Assembly (NCBI GenBank): GCA_958450325.1
Contig: OY288243.1
Span: forward strand, 50,991,878 to 51,055,877
Source: Agrostemma githago
Taxonomy: Eukaryota; Streptophyta; Magnoliopsida; Caryophyllales; Caryophyllaceae
Length of the DNA: 64,000 bases
Direction of reading: 5' to 3'
The notes under the pieces are model-generated. The model made no database searches. It was given only the letters and a program-made list of their open reading frames with translations, and was not told the DNA's origin. The first letter of the stretch is position 1. Every line of letters starts with the position of its first letter. Positions 33,183 to 42,450 of the stretch are shown in pieces. The position numbers were made by a program, and so were the translations under genes.

Positions 33183-34135
33183 CAGGGGCAGATCTAGGTG
33201 GTCGCTATATGGGCTATAGCCCGAGTATGTTAATTGCCTAAAAATTATTCAAGTATGTACGTTTAGAATAATGTGCACAGTTGGTTACATGGGCAAGTTG
33301 AAGTACTTGGGTGGAGGAGGGGTCAAGGGTTGAAAACCCTGTAACTCCCTTTATTATTTTCTTTTGTTTTTCCTCTTCTAGAGTAGAAGTAAATTTATTG
33401 TTTCAATTCTACCTTTTTTTGGTGCTAGTTTCAATTCTACTTTAAGTGACCTAATAATCCATAATTTTAAGTCCTCAGTAAGATCTTATGTTAATCGTAA
33501 CAACAATATGATCGCTCATTAACTAGCTCATTTTAACTATAGCTTTTAGTACCGTTTTTAAAGTGTGGAGGGGAACTTACATTCATGTATTGAACATTTT
33601 ATTGCACTTGTTGATTTGGATGAGAATTGTTAATGGGAATTAAAAAAAAACGTAATGAATTTAGTTTTGTAGAAAGTTTACTTGAATAAACCTGTATTAT
33701 TTGGTTGTATTTATGAAAAACAATTTGAGACTATCCGGATTAAAATATGTTCTGAAAACGTTTTTGGGTTTTATAATGACAGACTACTATTTTTTTGATA
33801 AATCATGTTTTAATAGCTTCATTAATTTTCTGAACATTATTAAATTTTACTCCACCTAAAGTATTCGATAAGATGGTACATTTTGTAAGAGTTACCGATT
33901 ACTCCCTTCGTCTTGTTTATTTGTTTGTTTTTATATTCATTGCGATAAGTATTTTAATCAAATGCAAACAAATGAACGGAACGGAGTGAGTATTATTATT
34001 ATAAATTGATCTCAATGTCTTCTATGAAGTACTTCGTAATTCTCTCAGAAAATAATATTTTACTTCGTAATTCTCACGATAAACCTTCATTGTTAATTTA
34101 GTCCAAGATACTTTCTATTCCTGGATCCGCCCCTG
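33183..34135. mobile_element. Non-autonomous hAT element in subtilase exon 2
   Basis: The ends CAGGGGCAGATCTAGG and the complement of CCTGGATCCGCCCCTG form 16-bp inverted repeats with two mismatches, flanked by perfect 8-bp GATGCATC duplications. It is 953 bp, has no transposase ORF and contains a Stowaway MITE at 33902-33990. Removing it with one duplication rejoins the subtilase codons exactly. Confidence 0.93.
33902..33990. mobile_element. Stowaway-type MITE inside the hAT element
   Basis: CTCCCTTCGTCTTGTTTATT and the complement of the right end (CTCACTCCGTTCCGTTCATT) are inverted repeats, with TA at 33900-33901 and 33991-33992. Confidence 0.8.
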
Positions 34136-34178
34136 GATGCATCTCCTCAATCTCATGCACTGCTTTTTCCCCACTATG
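34136..34178 (-). pseudogene. Subtilase remnant, exon 2, middle part
   Basis: These 43 bases encode the HSGEKAVHEIEEM segment of the propeptide on the minus strand. They sit between the hAT element (left) and the Tat-1 gypsy element (right); 34179-34183 (CTCCC) is the duplicated target of Tat-1. A longer minus-strand ORF here (to 34313) is an artefact that fuses this exon to the LTR. Confidence 0.87.
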
Positions 34179-34183
34179 CTCCC

Positions 34184-34857
34184 TGTTTTGGTAAAATTTT
34201 ACCGGGTTACGTAATGGTATGCGGGTTATAGTGATCGGGCCAACGTTTTGCGAGAGAACAAAGGATTCAAACGTACGAATGAGCAAACGGAAAAAGAAAG
34301 TGAGGAGACACAAGAAATGGTGACGCGGAAACCCAATGTGGGAAAAACCGCGGGGGGAATCAGAATCCCGCCAAACGTTTACTATGAATGAGCAAATGAA
34401 CAGGAGTACAAGTATTATTTCGGATGGAGGTCGTGTGCTTCTCTTTGTGTTCTTTTTTTGTTGTCTAATTGGAGTGATCGATGTCCCTGCGTTTTTGCGT
34501 TCCTCTGCCTTATATCTTCTCTTCTCTCCTTAACCGTTTCTTGTTCCTGATTTCCCTCCTGCTCTGGAGGCGACCCCTGGATTTCAGGGGGTAGTTGGGT
34601 TTGACAGGGTCTTGCTTTAGGGTTGATGGATTACGAGCAGTTGGGCTATCTTCGGCCCACTTCGCCTCTGTTGCTTTCTCTGGCCCAATTCTGCTGTTGG
34701 GCTTTATCTCGTTGTCTTGTTGATTTTTCCCGTCTCGATCTTGCGACTCGTACGACTTCGGATTTGTAAGACTCTTCTGACCTCTTGACTTTTGACTTTG
34801 ACTTTTTGACTTGGGAAGCTCCACGTCATTCCGATGGGTGCGGATTTATCCCAAACA
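34184..34857 (-). repeat. Tat-1 3' LTR
   Basis: In plus coordinates it runs from TGTTTTGGTAAAATTTTACC to TTTATCCCAAACA. It is nearly identical to 44156-44828. The minus-strand sequence just inside it (34858-34875) contains AAATTTGGGGGCAAT, the polypurine tract. Confidence 0.95.
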
Positions 34858-34872
34858 ATTGCCCCCAAATTT
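34858..34872 (-). other. Tat-1 polypurine tract
   Basis: On the minus strand AAATTTGGGGGCAAT abuts the 3' LTR. The equivalent site in Tat-3 (57363-57377) is conserved; Tat-2 (48711-48724) has lost bases of the G run. Confidence 0.75.
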
Positions 34873-35235
34873 CCGACTAAGTTCATATTAGGCGGGAATT
34901 TCTGCTTGGTGACGGTTTTCTCCCACAGAGTTTGTTCTGGAGTTTGCTATTTCTCGTTTTTCTAACTGACTCTTCTCCTCCCTCATGATGACTTTAACCC
35001 CTACCCTCATAATTGCTCACACTTCCCGGTGCCTCTTCTCTCTCTTCATTCCATTTTACTCTACCTCCTCTTCATTTATTCCTACTTCCTCTACCCCTTT
35101 CATAACTCAAACTTCTCTCTTTTCTTCGAAATTCAAACCATCTTCCTTCCTTCGTCGTTCATCGTTGTCGCTCGCCGTAATTTCTGTCTCTTCAGGTGAT
35201 TTTTTCCGTTTTCGCTTGTTGTTTTAATTTCGGTT

Positions 35236-37177
35236 ATGGCTCCCAAATCAACTCGAGGTAAGTCCTCTGCCCTTTCTCCATCGACGCCACTGATGAATTT
35301 TTCCCCCTCTTTTATCCTGGGCAAGAAGCATTCTTGCGACTCTAGCTTTTCTGACGGGGATCTCCCCCTCGTTAGAGAGATTTTTGGCTTCGAGGACGGA
35401 GTTGTGGTCCATCTCCCTTCTCCGGGGCAACAAACCGACTATGTTTGCCATGGATGGATCTGCATGTACGCATACCCGTTCCTCCTAGGTCTTCGCTTCC
35501 CCTTTCCCCCTCTAGTCCAGGAATTTCTAACCCTCTTTAGGTTGGCCCCTTGCCAACTAGTTCCCCACACCTGGAGAGTGCTCTTGTCTTTCTGTGTCCT
35601 AAATCTCCGTCATCAGAAGAGCTTCTCGTTGCTTGATGTCTGCTTCGTGTTCCAGGTGCGATCCCTGGGATGCGGACAGGTGACCATGAGGGTAAAAGAT
35701 AAGCATTTCCCTGGTATCTTCTTTCCTCCTAATCCTCCTGATGCGGAGTGGTTTAGGGACTTTGTATTTGTGAAGGCCGACTCTCTCTCTCCTCCTTCCT
35801 GTGATTACTTGTTCTCTGAGTGGGGGACTGTCACAGGTATTCGTCGTGCTCTCAGCTTTGTATTTTTCTCGCCTTCTTATGGTTCTTATTGACTTCGTGT
35901 CGCAGGTCTCCAGCAACCGGATAAAGTTACGCCCCTCCTCTATTTCGCGGCCAAAATTTCCGATTTGACCTCCGGACAACTCTCCTTCTCCAGCTTGTTC
36001 ATCCCTTCTGCCAACGGTGCCTGTCCTCCTCTTGCTGCTACGATGTCTTCTGGTGAGGATCGTCTTTGCCGAGTACATTTATGTTTGACTTCCCTTTCGC
36101 CGTTTTCCGTAAAACTTTAAACTGTGCGTTTGTTCTTCTTAGGTGGTGCCAAAGTTCCCTTGACTCTGGACCGGATTAGGAAGAGAAGCATGTCCACCCG
36201 CTCTTCCTCCAGAAAGGGCTCTGCTTCTTCCCCCGCTCCGTCGACTAGTTCGAAGAGGAAGCGCAACTCTTCTCCTTCTCCACCAGTCGACTTTGAGGGG
36301 AGTCCTCATGTGACTCTCATTCCTGATTCTCCTCAGCCTTCTGCCCCCCATTCTGCTGGAGGTGGTCCTGATGAAGTTACCATGACCTTTCCTAAGGATT
36401 TTGGGACCATCAGGCACTTGGAGGACCTGTCCGTCCTGGATCAGTTTCTCTTTCCCGGCTCCGAGGCTATAATGGCCAGAGAGCCTTTGATTGAGTCGGC
36501 GGCCCATATTGCTGCACATGGCTTCGAGGTAATTCCTGATTTTCTGGCTTTGAGGTGATTTTTGTCTAAACTCTGCTGCTGATTGTTGCGATGTTGCTCA
36601 GATTCTCCAGATGGCTATCTATGTGAAAGCCGGCATATCTCATCTTAAGGATCTGGGGGGTCAGCTTCAACTGGATAAGGCTCGACTGATGGAGGAGGCT
36701 GGTCAATCCAAGGAGAAGGTTATGAAGCTGGAGGAGGAAACCAGTGAGCTGAGGAGGGAGCTGGAGCGGGTTAAGGGGCAGCTTGCTGAGCGGAAGGCGT
36801 CTGCTGAGGGGATAGAGGTTGAGCTTGCTAAGGCTCAGACTGCCAACTCTGACCTCCAGGAGAAGGTGGCGGCACTTCAGGAGAATATGGTGGGAGCTCT
36901 CAGCTGGTCCGCTTTGAGCACTGAGATCCAAATGATCACCGCCTATACCAAGGGGAAGCACACGGGCTGGGACTTAGCTACTCTGGAAAGGAGGATGCAG
37001 AAGGAGTTTCCTAATGGCTTCGACCTGGAGATGCTGGCTGTAGAGGGAGAGGAAGTGGTGGAGGAGTCGGTTTCTTCTCCTCCTGCTGCTCAAGAGATGC
37101 CTGGATCGGCGGCGGCCATTGATGATGCAGCTGTGGTGGAACCTCTCGCCTCCCTTCCTCCTGAGGACAAAGCTTAG
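35236..37177 (+). CDS. Antisense four-exon gene in Tat-1, PF04195-like protein with coiled coil
   Basis: Four exons join in phase: 35236-35836, 35906-36052, 36143-36528 and 36602-37177, with GT donors (GTATTC, GTGAGG, GTAATT) and AG acceptors (CGCAG, TTCTTAG, GCTCAG). The product is 569 residues. Residues 80-120 have the FPFPP...FLTLFRLAPCQLVPHTWR pattern of the plant family Pfam PF04195 (putative gypsy type transposon). Exon 3 encodes a Ser/Pro-rich basic part with a nuclear-signal-like SKRKR. Exon 4 encodes a heptad-rich coiled coil (about residues 392-475) and an acidic tail. A pyrimidine-rich leader precedes the ATG. The strand is opposite to gag-pol. Antisense ORFs are known in some Tat elements; the role is unknown. 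The splicing is deduced from sequence only. Confidence 0.75.
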
Positions 37178-37385
37178 GTTGTTCAGCCTTTTATCTTTTG
37201 TTGTCTGTGGCCCTGTGTGGTCAAAAACATTTCGTTAAAAAATTTGCTATGTTTCAAACCTTTTTCTCTGCTCAAGGGAGCAGGGTACCCGAATTTGTTC
37301 TGCTCATGGGAGCAGAATTATTTTGAACTTGTTTGTGGAATTTGTTTACCTTACTTCTGTGATGTTTGTTTCGTTTGTTTTGTTT

Positions 37386-37575
37386 GTATGCATGCCTTTG
37401 TCCGTATGGTCGACCTATGATGGTTGGTGGCCTGGGGTCTTGTTTTGCCCACTCAGTCAGAGGTGCCACACTTCGCGTGGGTGCTGAGTGACGCAGGGGA
37501 CTTGTAATGCCCTGGTTGTAGGCAATCAGCACAAGACGCACGCCTTCTGTGGAAGTTATACGCTCCACCAGATCA
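37386..37575 (+). other. Conserved non-coding block downstream of the antisense gene (Tat-1 copy)
   Basis: The block from TGTATGCATGCC to CTCCACCAGAT recurs at about 50029-50214 (Tat-2) and 58466-58650 (Tat-3), better conserved than surrounding DNA. It contains a hairpin (CCACACTTCGCGTGG, 37465-37479) and a second pairing between 37481-37490 and 37523-37532. It could be the 3' untranslated region or end signal of the antisense gene, or a cis-element of the genomic RNA. Confidence 0.6.
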
Positions 37576-38064
37576 GATATTAACTTAAAAGAATTTTGAT
37601 AAAAGTTCGTCATATTTGGTAAAAAAAAAAAAAAAAAAATGCCATAAAAGAAAAAATCACATTTCATAAAGAGTGTGGTAGGTGGAAGAAATTCGATTTT
37701 AGTGACACAAAAAGAAGGATAAATTGAAAACATGTGAAGAGGGAGTTTAAGAAAATTGGATCCTAGGGGTTCATAAAAGGGTCTGAAATTTCTAACTTTG
37801 AGAATGGCAAGAACCTAATTAGCTTTCTTTAGTTTCATAAAAGTTGCGTTCCGTTCCAAGGTACATACAAGAAAAATTATCTAAGGTTCAAAAGGGTGGA
37901 GGGAGTTTTGCCGTCTTTATAAGCAGGGAGTGCCTTTGAAAGGTAAAGTAGATTAAAAGTATGAGGGGTCAGTTTGAACCTGGTTTCTGATGGAGGCGTA
38001 TCTGGCGGATTTGGATGCCCGTGTTCTGGCGACAGTGGCCTTTGTTTCTGATGACACTACTTTT

Positions 38065-41000
38065 TCAGAAAAAGTATTTTTTAAGGTGTATTATGTTCCA
38101 AGGTTTTTGGATGATCTCTCCCTCCATGGTCATAAGTCGATATGCTCCATTTCCAATTATCTTCTCTACTTGGTAGGGTCCTTCCCAATTATAAGCGAAC
38201 TTCCCCGCCTGTTGATTTCTGGTGTTCTGGAATACCTTCCTGAGGACCAGGTCTCCTTCTTGCAGGACTCTGATTTTAACATTCTTGTTGTAGCTTCTGG
38301 CGACTACTTGTCTGTAGGAGGCCATTCTGATCTGAGCATCAGTTCTGAGTTCATTTATGGTGTCCAAACTGCTTGCCATCTCGGCCTGGTTCCCTTCTTC
38401 TGTTGTGCAACCATATCTGTAAGTGGGTACCTTCACCTCTGCAGGAATGACCGCCTCAGCACCAAAAACTAAGCTAAAAGGTGTCTGCCCAGTAGCCACC
38501 TTAGGTGTGGTTCTGTCGGACCACAGTACCAAAGGGAGTTCTTCTGCCCATCTGCCCCCTGCTTCCTCCAGCCTTCTCTTCAGGTTATCCATCACGATTT
38601 TGTTGCTGGATTCTGCTTGACCATTAGATTGCGGATTTCTGGGGGTAGACGTGTTGAGGGTGATGTTCCACTTGGCGCAATAGGCTTCCATCTTTTTGCC
38701 GATAAACTGGGACCCGTTGTCACAGATGATCTCTGAGGGAACTCCGAACCTGCAGATGATGTTACGTTTAATAAAGGATATTACCTGCTTCTCAGTCACC
38801 TGAGGGAATGCTTCTGCTTCTATCCATTTAGAGAAGTAGTCGGTCATTGCGAGCATGAAGACTTTGTTTCCTGGTGTTCTTGGTAATTTGCCCACTATAT
38901 CCATTCCCCACTTCATGAAGGGCCAGGGAGATATAATTGGATGTAGTGGTTCTGCTGGCTGGTGGTTGACTGGTGCGTGTCTTTGGCAGGCGTCACATTT
39001 TTTAACATGCTCTCTGGCGTCCCTGCGCATTGTCGGCCAGTAGTAACCTTGGCGTAATGCTTTGTTGGATAGACTCTTGCCCCCTGCATGATTTCCACAT
39101 TCCCCGCTGTGGAGATCATGCATTACCACTTCTGCCTCTTCTTGGTTTAGACACCTCAGGTATGGCCCTGCTGTGGATCTTTTGAATAGTATACCGTCGA
39201 TAAGGGTATATCGGGATGCTTTCATTCTGAAACTCCGAGCTTCTCTTTTGTTTGCTGGCAAGATATCATTTTGCAGCCAATCCTTGTAGGGTTTTCTCCA
39301 GTCGGGGGTTTCTTCTTGCTCTGCTGTGGTGCTGTGGATCCTCGCTTCCTGAAACCACTGCAGACCTTGATCTGATGGGCTTCCTTCTGACGTTTCCTGC
39401 TCCTGTGCACCCCTCCGGATTGCTGGTTGTAGCACATGGACTATAGGTATGGAGGATACTTCTTCTGCTTTAAAGGTTGCCCCCAGAGTTGCCAAGGCGT
39501 CTGCTTCCACATTTTGCTCTCTCGGAACTTGATTTATTGAGAACTTTGTGAATCTCAAGGAAAGGTCTTTCGCCACTTCAAGGTAAGCCATCATCTTTGC
39601 GTCTTTGGCTGCGTACGAACCGTTCATATGGTTGACTACCAGTTGGGAGTCACCATACACCTCCAGCTGCTTGATTTTAAGGTCTAAGGACAACTGGAGA
39701 CCCAGGATCAAAGCTTCGTACTCTGCTTCATTGTTCGTTGTTCGAAACTCGCATCGAACTGCTTGGACTATGAGATCTCCTTGAGGTGATCTAAGCACTA
39801 AGCCTGCTCCGGATCCTCTCATGTTTGAAGCGCCATCTACGTTGAGTTTCCATACTTGCTCGTCCCTGTTCTCTTCCAGGAGGATGACATCTTTCTCAGC
39901 TTGCGTCTGCAGTGCTGAACTGAAGTCTGAAATGAAATCTGCTAATGCTTGGGATTTGATTGCTGTTCTGGGGACAAACCTCAAATCAAAGCCACTCAAG
40001 TGCATAGACCACTTCGCCATCCTTCCTGACAACTCAGGTTTTCTCATAATAGCTTTTAACGGGTAATTTGTTATTACGGATATAATATGTGACTCAAAAT
40101 AGGGACGCAGTTTATATGATGCAATAACGAGTGCGAGTACGAGTTTCTCAAGGGACGTGTACCTGGTCTCTGCAGGGAGCAGAGACTTACTGACGTAGTA
40201 GACAGGGTGTTGCGCTCCCTCATGCTCCCTTATCAGCACCGCACTGACCGCCACCTCGGTCACTGATAAATACAAAAAGAGCGGCTCCCCTGGTTCTGGT
40301 TTTGATAGGAGTGGTGGGGTGCTAAGGTAGTGTTTTAATTCTTTGAATGCCTTCTCGTGCTCTTCCGTCCAGTCGAATCTTTGTGCCTTCTTCAGGACAT
40401 CATAAAATAGGCGGCATCTGTCTGATGACCTGGAGATGAATCGGCTCAGGGCAGCGATTCTTCCGGTTAGCCGCTGCACATCTTTTGGTTTCTGTGGAGA
40501 CTCCAGTTGCAGGATGGCTCTGATCTGCTCTGTGCTGGCTTCAATTCCCCTCTGGGTGACCATGTACCCAAGAAACTTTCCACAGGATACCCCGAATGTG
40601 CACTTTGAAGGATTCAGCTTCATTTTGTACTCCCTCAGGGTATTGAAGGCGTCTTCCAGATGTGCCGTGTGCTGCGAGGCTTGTTTGGACTTGACAACCA
40701 TATCATCGATATACACCTCCATGGTCTTGCCGATTTGCTTCTTGAACATCATGTTAACCAACCTCTGGTAGGTAGATCCTGCATTTTTCAAACCAAAAGG
40801 CATAACGTTGTAACAATAGATACCTCTCTCAGACCTAAATGCGGTTTTCTCCTGATCTGATGGATGCATCTTGATTTGGTTGTACCCACTCCATGCATCC
40901 AGGAAGGTCAGCATCTCATGGCCTGCTGTGGCATCTACCATGGCGTCTATGTGTGGCAGGGGGAATGGGTCCTTTGGACATGCCTTGTTCAGATCGGTGA

Positions 41001-41427
41001 AGTCGACGCACACTCTCCATTTGCCGTTTTTCTTTGGGACTACTACCACATTGGACAACCATTCTGGGTACTTGACTTCCCTAATTTTCCCGGCGGCCAG
41101 CAGGTTATCTACCTCTTGGTTGATGACTTGGTTCCTCTCTGGGGCAAACTTCCTCCTCTTCTGCTGGATTGGTTTGTAACTTGGGTCCACGCTTAATCTG
41201 TGAGTTATGATACTCGGATCTATTCCTACCATATCATCATGAGACCACGCAAAACAATCCATGTTAGTTTTTAATAATTCAACAAGATTTTGTCGGATAT
41301 TACCTGTGCATTCTGAACCGATTAGCACTTTTCGCTCTGGGTGTTGCTTGTCTAGGTTGACTTCATCTATCTCCGCCTGAGGGGGCTCTAAGTACTCTTG
41401 CAGAGGCAGATGAAGGCTCTGTAATTG
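38065..41427 (-). CDS. pol: Tat-1 Pol: reverse transcriptase, two RNase H domains, integrase
   Basis: This frame continues directly from the protease frame after a TAG at 41430-41428. The RT shows CVDFTDLNKACPKDPFPLP, MPFGLKNAGSTYQR and the catalytic YIDD. It is followed by the gypsy RNase H (TEVAVSAVLIREHEG, ITNYPLKAIM) and the Tat-specific archaeal-type RNase H (NVDGASNMRGSGAGLVL, NNEAEYEALILGL). The integrase has an HHCC finger (KKCDACQRHA) and the DDE residues in GMDIVGKLP, CDNGSQF and GQAESSNK, then a GPY-like end (YNWEGPYQVEKI). No frameshift is visible over about 1,120 codons, so the product may be competent. It stops 3.2 kb before the 3' LTR; the gap holds the antisense gene. Confidence 0.94.
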   Translation of the reverse strand, partial: QLQSLHLPLQEYLEPPQAEIDEVNLDKQHPERKVLIGSECTGNIRQNLVELLKTNMDCFAWSHDDMVGIDPSIITHRLSVDPSYKPIQQKRRKFAPERNQVINQEVDNLLAAGKIREVKYPEWLSNVVVVPKKNGKWRVCVDFTDLNKACPKDPFPLPHIDAMVDATAGHEMLTFLDAWSGYNQIKMHPSDQEKTAFRSERGIYCYNVMPFGLKNAGSTYQRLVNMMFKKQIGKTMEVYIDDMVVKSKQASQHTAHLEDAFNTLREYKMKLNPSKCTFGVSCGKFLGYMVTQRGIEASTEQIRAILQLESPQKPKDVQRLTGRIAALSRFISRSSDRCRLFYDVLKKAQRFDWTEEHEKAFKELKHYLSTPPLLSKPEPGEPLFLYLSVTEVAVSAVLIREHEGAQHPVYYVSKSLLPAETRYTSLEKLVLALVIASYKLRPYFESHIISVITNYPLKAIMRKPELSGRMAKWSMHLSGFDLRFVPRTAIKSQALADFISDFSSALQTQAEKDVILLEENRDEQVWKLNVDGASNMRGSGAGLVLRSPQGDLIVQAVRCEFRTTNNEAEYEALILGLQLSLDLKIKQLEVYGDSQLVVNHMNGSYAAKDAKMMAYLEVAKDLSLRFTKFSINQVPREQNVEADALATLGATFKAEEVSSIPIVHVLQPAIRRGAQEQETSEGSPSDQGLQWFQEARIHSTTAEQEETPDWRKPYKDWLQNDILPANKREARSFRMKASRYTLIDGILFKRSTAGPYLRCLNQEEAEVVMHDLHSGECGNHAGGKSLSNKALRQGYYWPTMRRDAREHVKKCDACQRHAPVNHQPAEPLHPIISPWPFMKWGMDIVGKLPRTPGNKVFMLAMTDYFSKWIEAEAFPQVTEKQVISFIKRNIICRFGVPSEIICDNGSQFIGKKMEAYCAKWNITLNTSTPRNPQSNGQAESSNKIVMDNLKRRLEEAGGRWAEELPLVLWSDRTTPKVATGQTPFSLVFGAEAVIPAEVKVPTYRYGCTTEEGNQAEMASSLDTINELRTDAQIRMASYRQVVARSYNKNVKIRVLQEGDLVLRKVFQNTRNQQAGKFAYNWEGPYQVEKIIGNGAYRLMTMEGEIIQKPWNIIHLKKYFF

Positions 41428-41430
41428 CTA
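41422..41430 (-). promoter_or_regulatory. In-frame TAG CAATTA between protease and RT (readthrough-type context)
   Basis: On the minus strand the protease frame ends with TAG, followed by CAATTA, and the same frame stays open through RT. UAG followed by CARYYA is the efficient readthrough context known from tobamoviruses. Tat-3 keeps TAG CAATCA at 61975-61967, which also fits CARYYA. Confidence 0.65.
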
Positions 41431-42450
41431 TGCTGGGGGGTTGGCCGTCTTCTTCAGCGCCACTCTGTAGCAGTCTTTGGCTTCCCTCTGGTCACCACTG
41501 ATCTTCTGCACTCCCCAGGGCGTGGGAAATTTCAAACACTGGTGGTAGGTGGAGGTGATGGCCTTCATTTCGTGTATCCACGGTCTTCCCAGGATCACGT
41601 TGTAAGTGGAGGGACCATCAATGACCAGGTACCGCACTTGCTTGTTCACGCCTCCTGCGTAGGTAGGGATTGTGATCTCTCCCAGGGAGTATTTGGTTTC
41701 CCCACTGAAGCCTATGAGAGGGATTGCTTTCTTGCTCAGGTCCTCTTCACTGAATCCCATGTTCTGCAAGGTTTCTAGCATGATAAGGTTGACGGAGCTT
41801 CCGGTGTCCACCAGTATCTTCCTTACAGTGCAGTTTCCTATGGAGAGCGTGATGATCAGGGCATCGTGGTGAGATTCTGGAGATGACTCTGCATCAGATT
41901 CATCAAAGGTGACGGCTGGGAGGTCTGGGCAGCTAATTCTGCAGGAATACTCTGGCTTTTCTCCTCTGGAGTGGGAAGCGTGTCTTTTGGCTGCTGAATA
42001 CGTTAGACCGCTTAACTCCGATCCTCCTGTAATTACATTTACAATTCTGGTGCACAGGGGAGGAGGTGAAGGTAGCACTTGTTCTGTTGCGTTTACCCTG
42101 CTGGAACTTCTTGGCACCAAATGATCTAAGTTTCCCTGATCATACTGGTACTTCACTTCTTTCCTGAGGAGGACGCATTCTTCGGTGTTATGACCTATAT
42201 CATCGTGGAATTCACACCTCTTGCTTGCGTCCCTACGGTCGTTGGTGTATTCTTGTCTCCTGGGCCACCTGACTTTACGCCCCAACTCTTTTAGGGCTCT
42301 GAGCAGACCAGCTAGATTGGTGGAGAACCCGTACTCGCTTATCTTGGGTGGGAGTCCTGGGTTCTCTTTCCAATCCCTCTCCTCAGAGATCTTGTGAACA
42401 CTTCTGTCGTAGGGCTTGGATCTTTCGCTCCTCCTCTCTGCTGGTGCCTT
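41428..42450 (-). CDS. Tat-1 zinc-finger-like and aspartic protease region
   Basis: It is in the same frame as gag, after a TGA at 42453-42451, and open to the TAG at 41430-41428. Near the start a degenerate knuckle CEFHDDIGHNTEEC is seen (about 42214-42170). The retroviral-type aspartic protease follows: VDTGSSVNLI supplies the catalytic Asp, and YNVILGRPWIHEMKA is the usual C-terminal block of Tat proteases. There is no good independent start (the first candidate is a TTG at 42285), so expression probably depends on reading through the TGA, or the TGA is a disabling mutation. The region is deleted in Tat-2 and Tat-3. Confidence 0.85.
   Translation of the reverse strand, partial: KAPAERRSERSKPYDRSVHKISEERDWKENPGLPPKISEYGFSTNLAGLLRALKELGRKVRWPRRQEYTNDRRDASKRCEFHDDIGHNTEECVLLRKEVKYQYDQGNLDHLVPRSSSRVNATEQVLPSPPPLCTRIVNVITGGSELSGLTYSAAKRHASHSRGEKPEYSCRISCPDLPAVTFDESDAESSPESHHDALIITLSIGNCTVRKILVDTGSSVNLIMLETLQNMGFSEEDLSKKAIPLIGFSGETKYSLGEITIPTYAGGVNKQVRYLVIDGPSTYNVILGRPWIHEMKAITSTYHQCLKFPTPWGVQKISGDQREAKDCYRVALKKTANPPA

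Noticed and set aside
34098..34313. 71-residue minus-strand ORF starting in the Tat-1 LTR
   Set aside because: It is a chimera of LTR sequence and subtilase exon 2, not a gene.
36139..36519. Minus-strand ORFs overlapping the antisense gene (also 35599-36078 and 36566-36961)
   Set aside because: They mirror the plus-strand exons in other frames and show no gag or pol homology.
37621..37639. A-run as a retroposed tail
   Set aside because: It lies inside Tat-1 with no duplication or retroposed body next to it.
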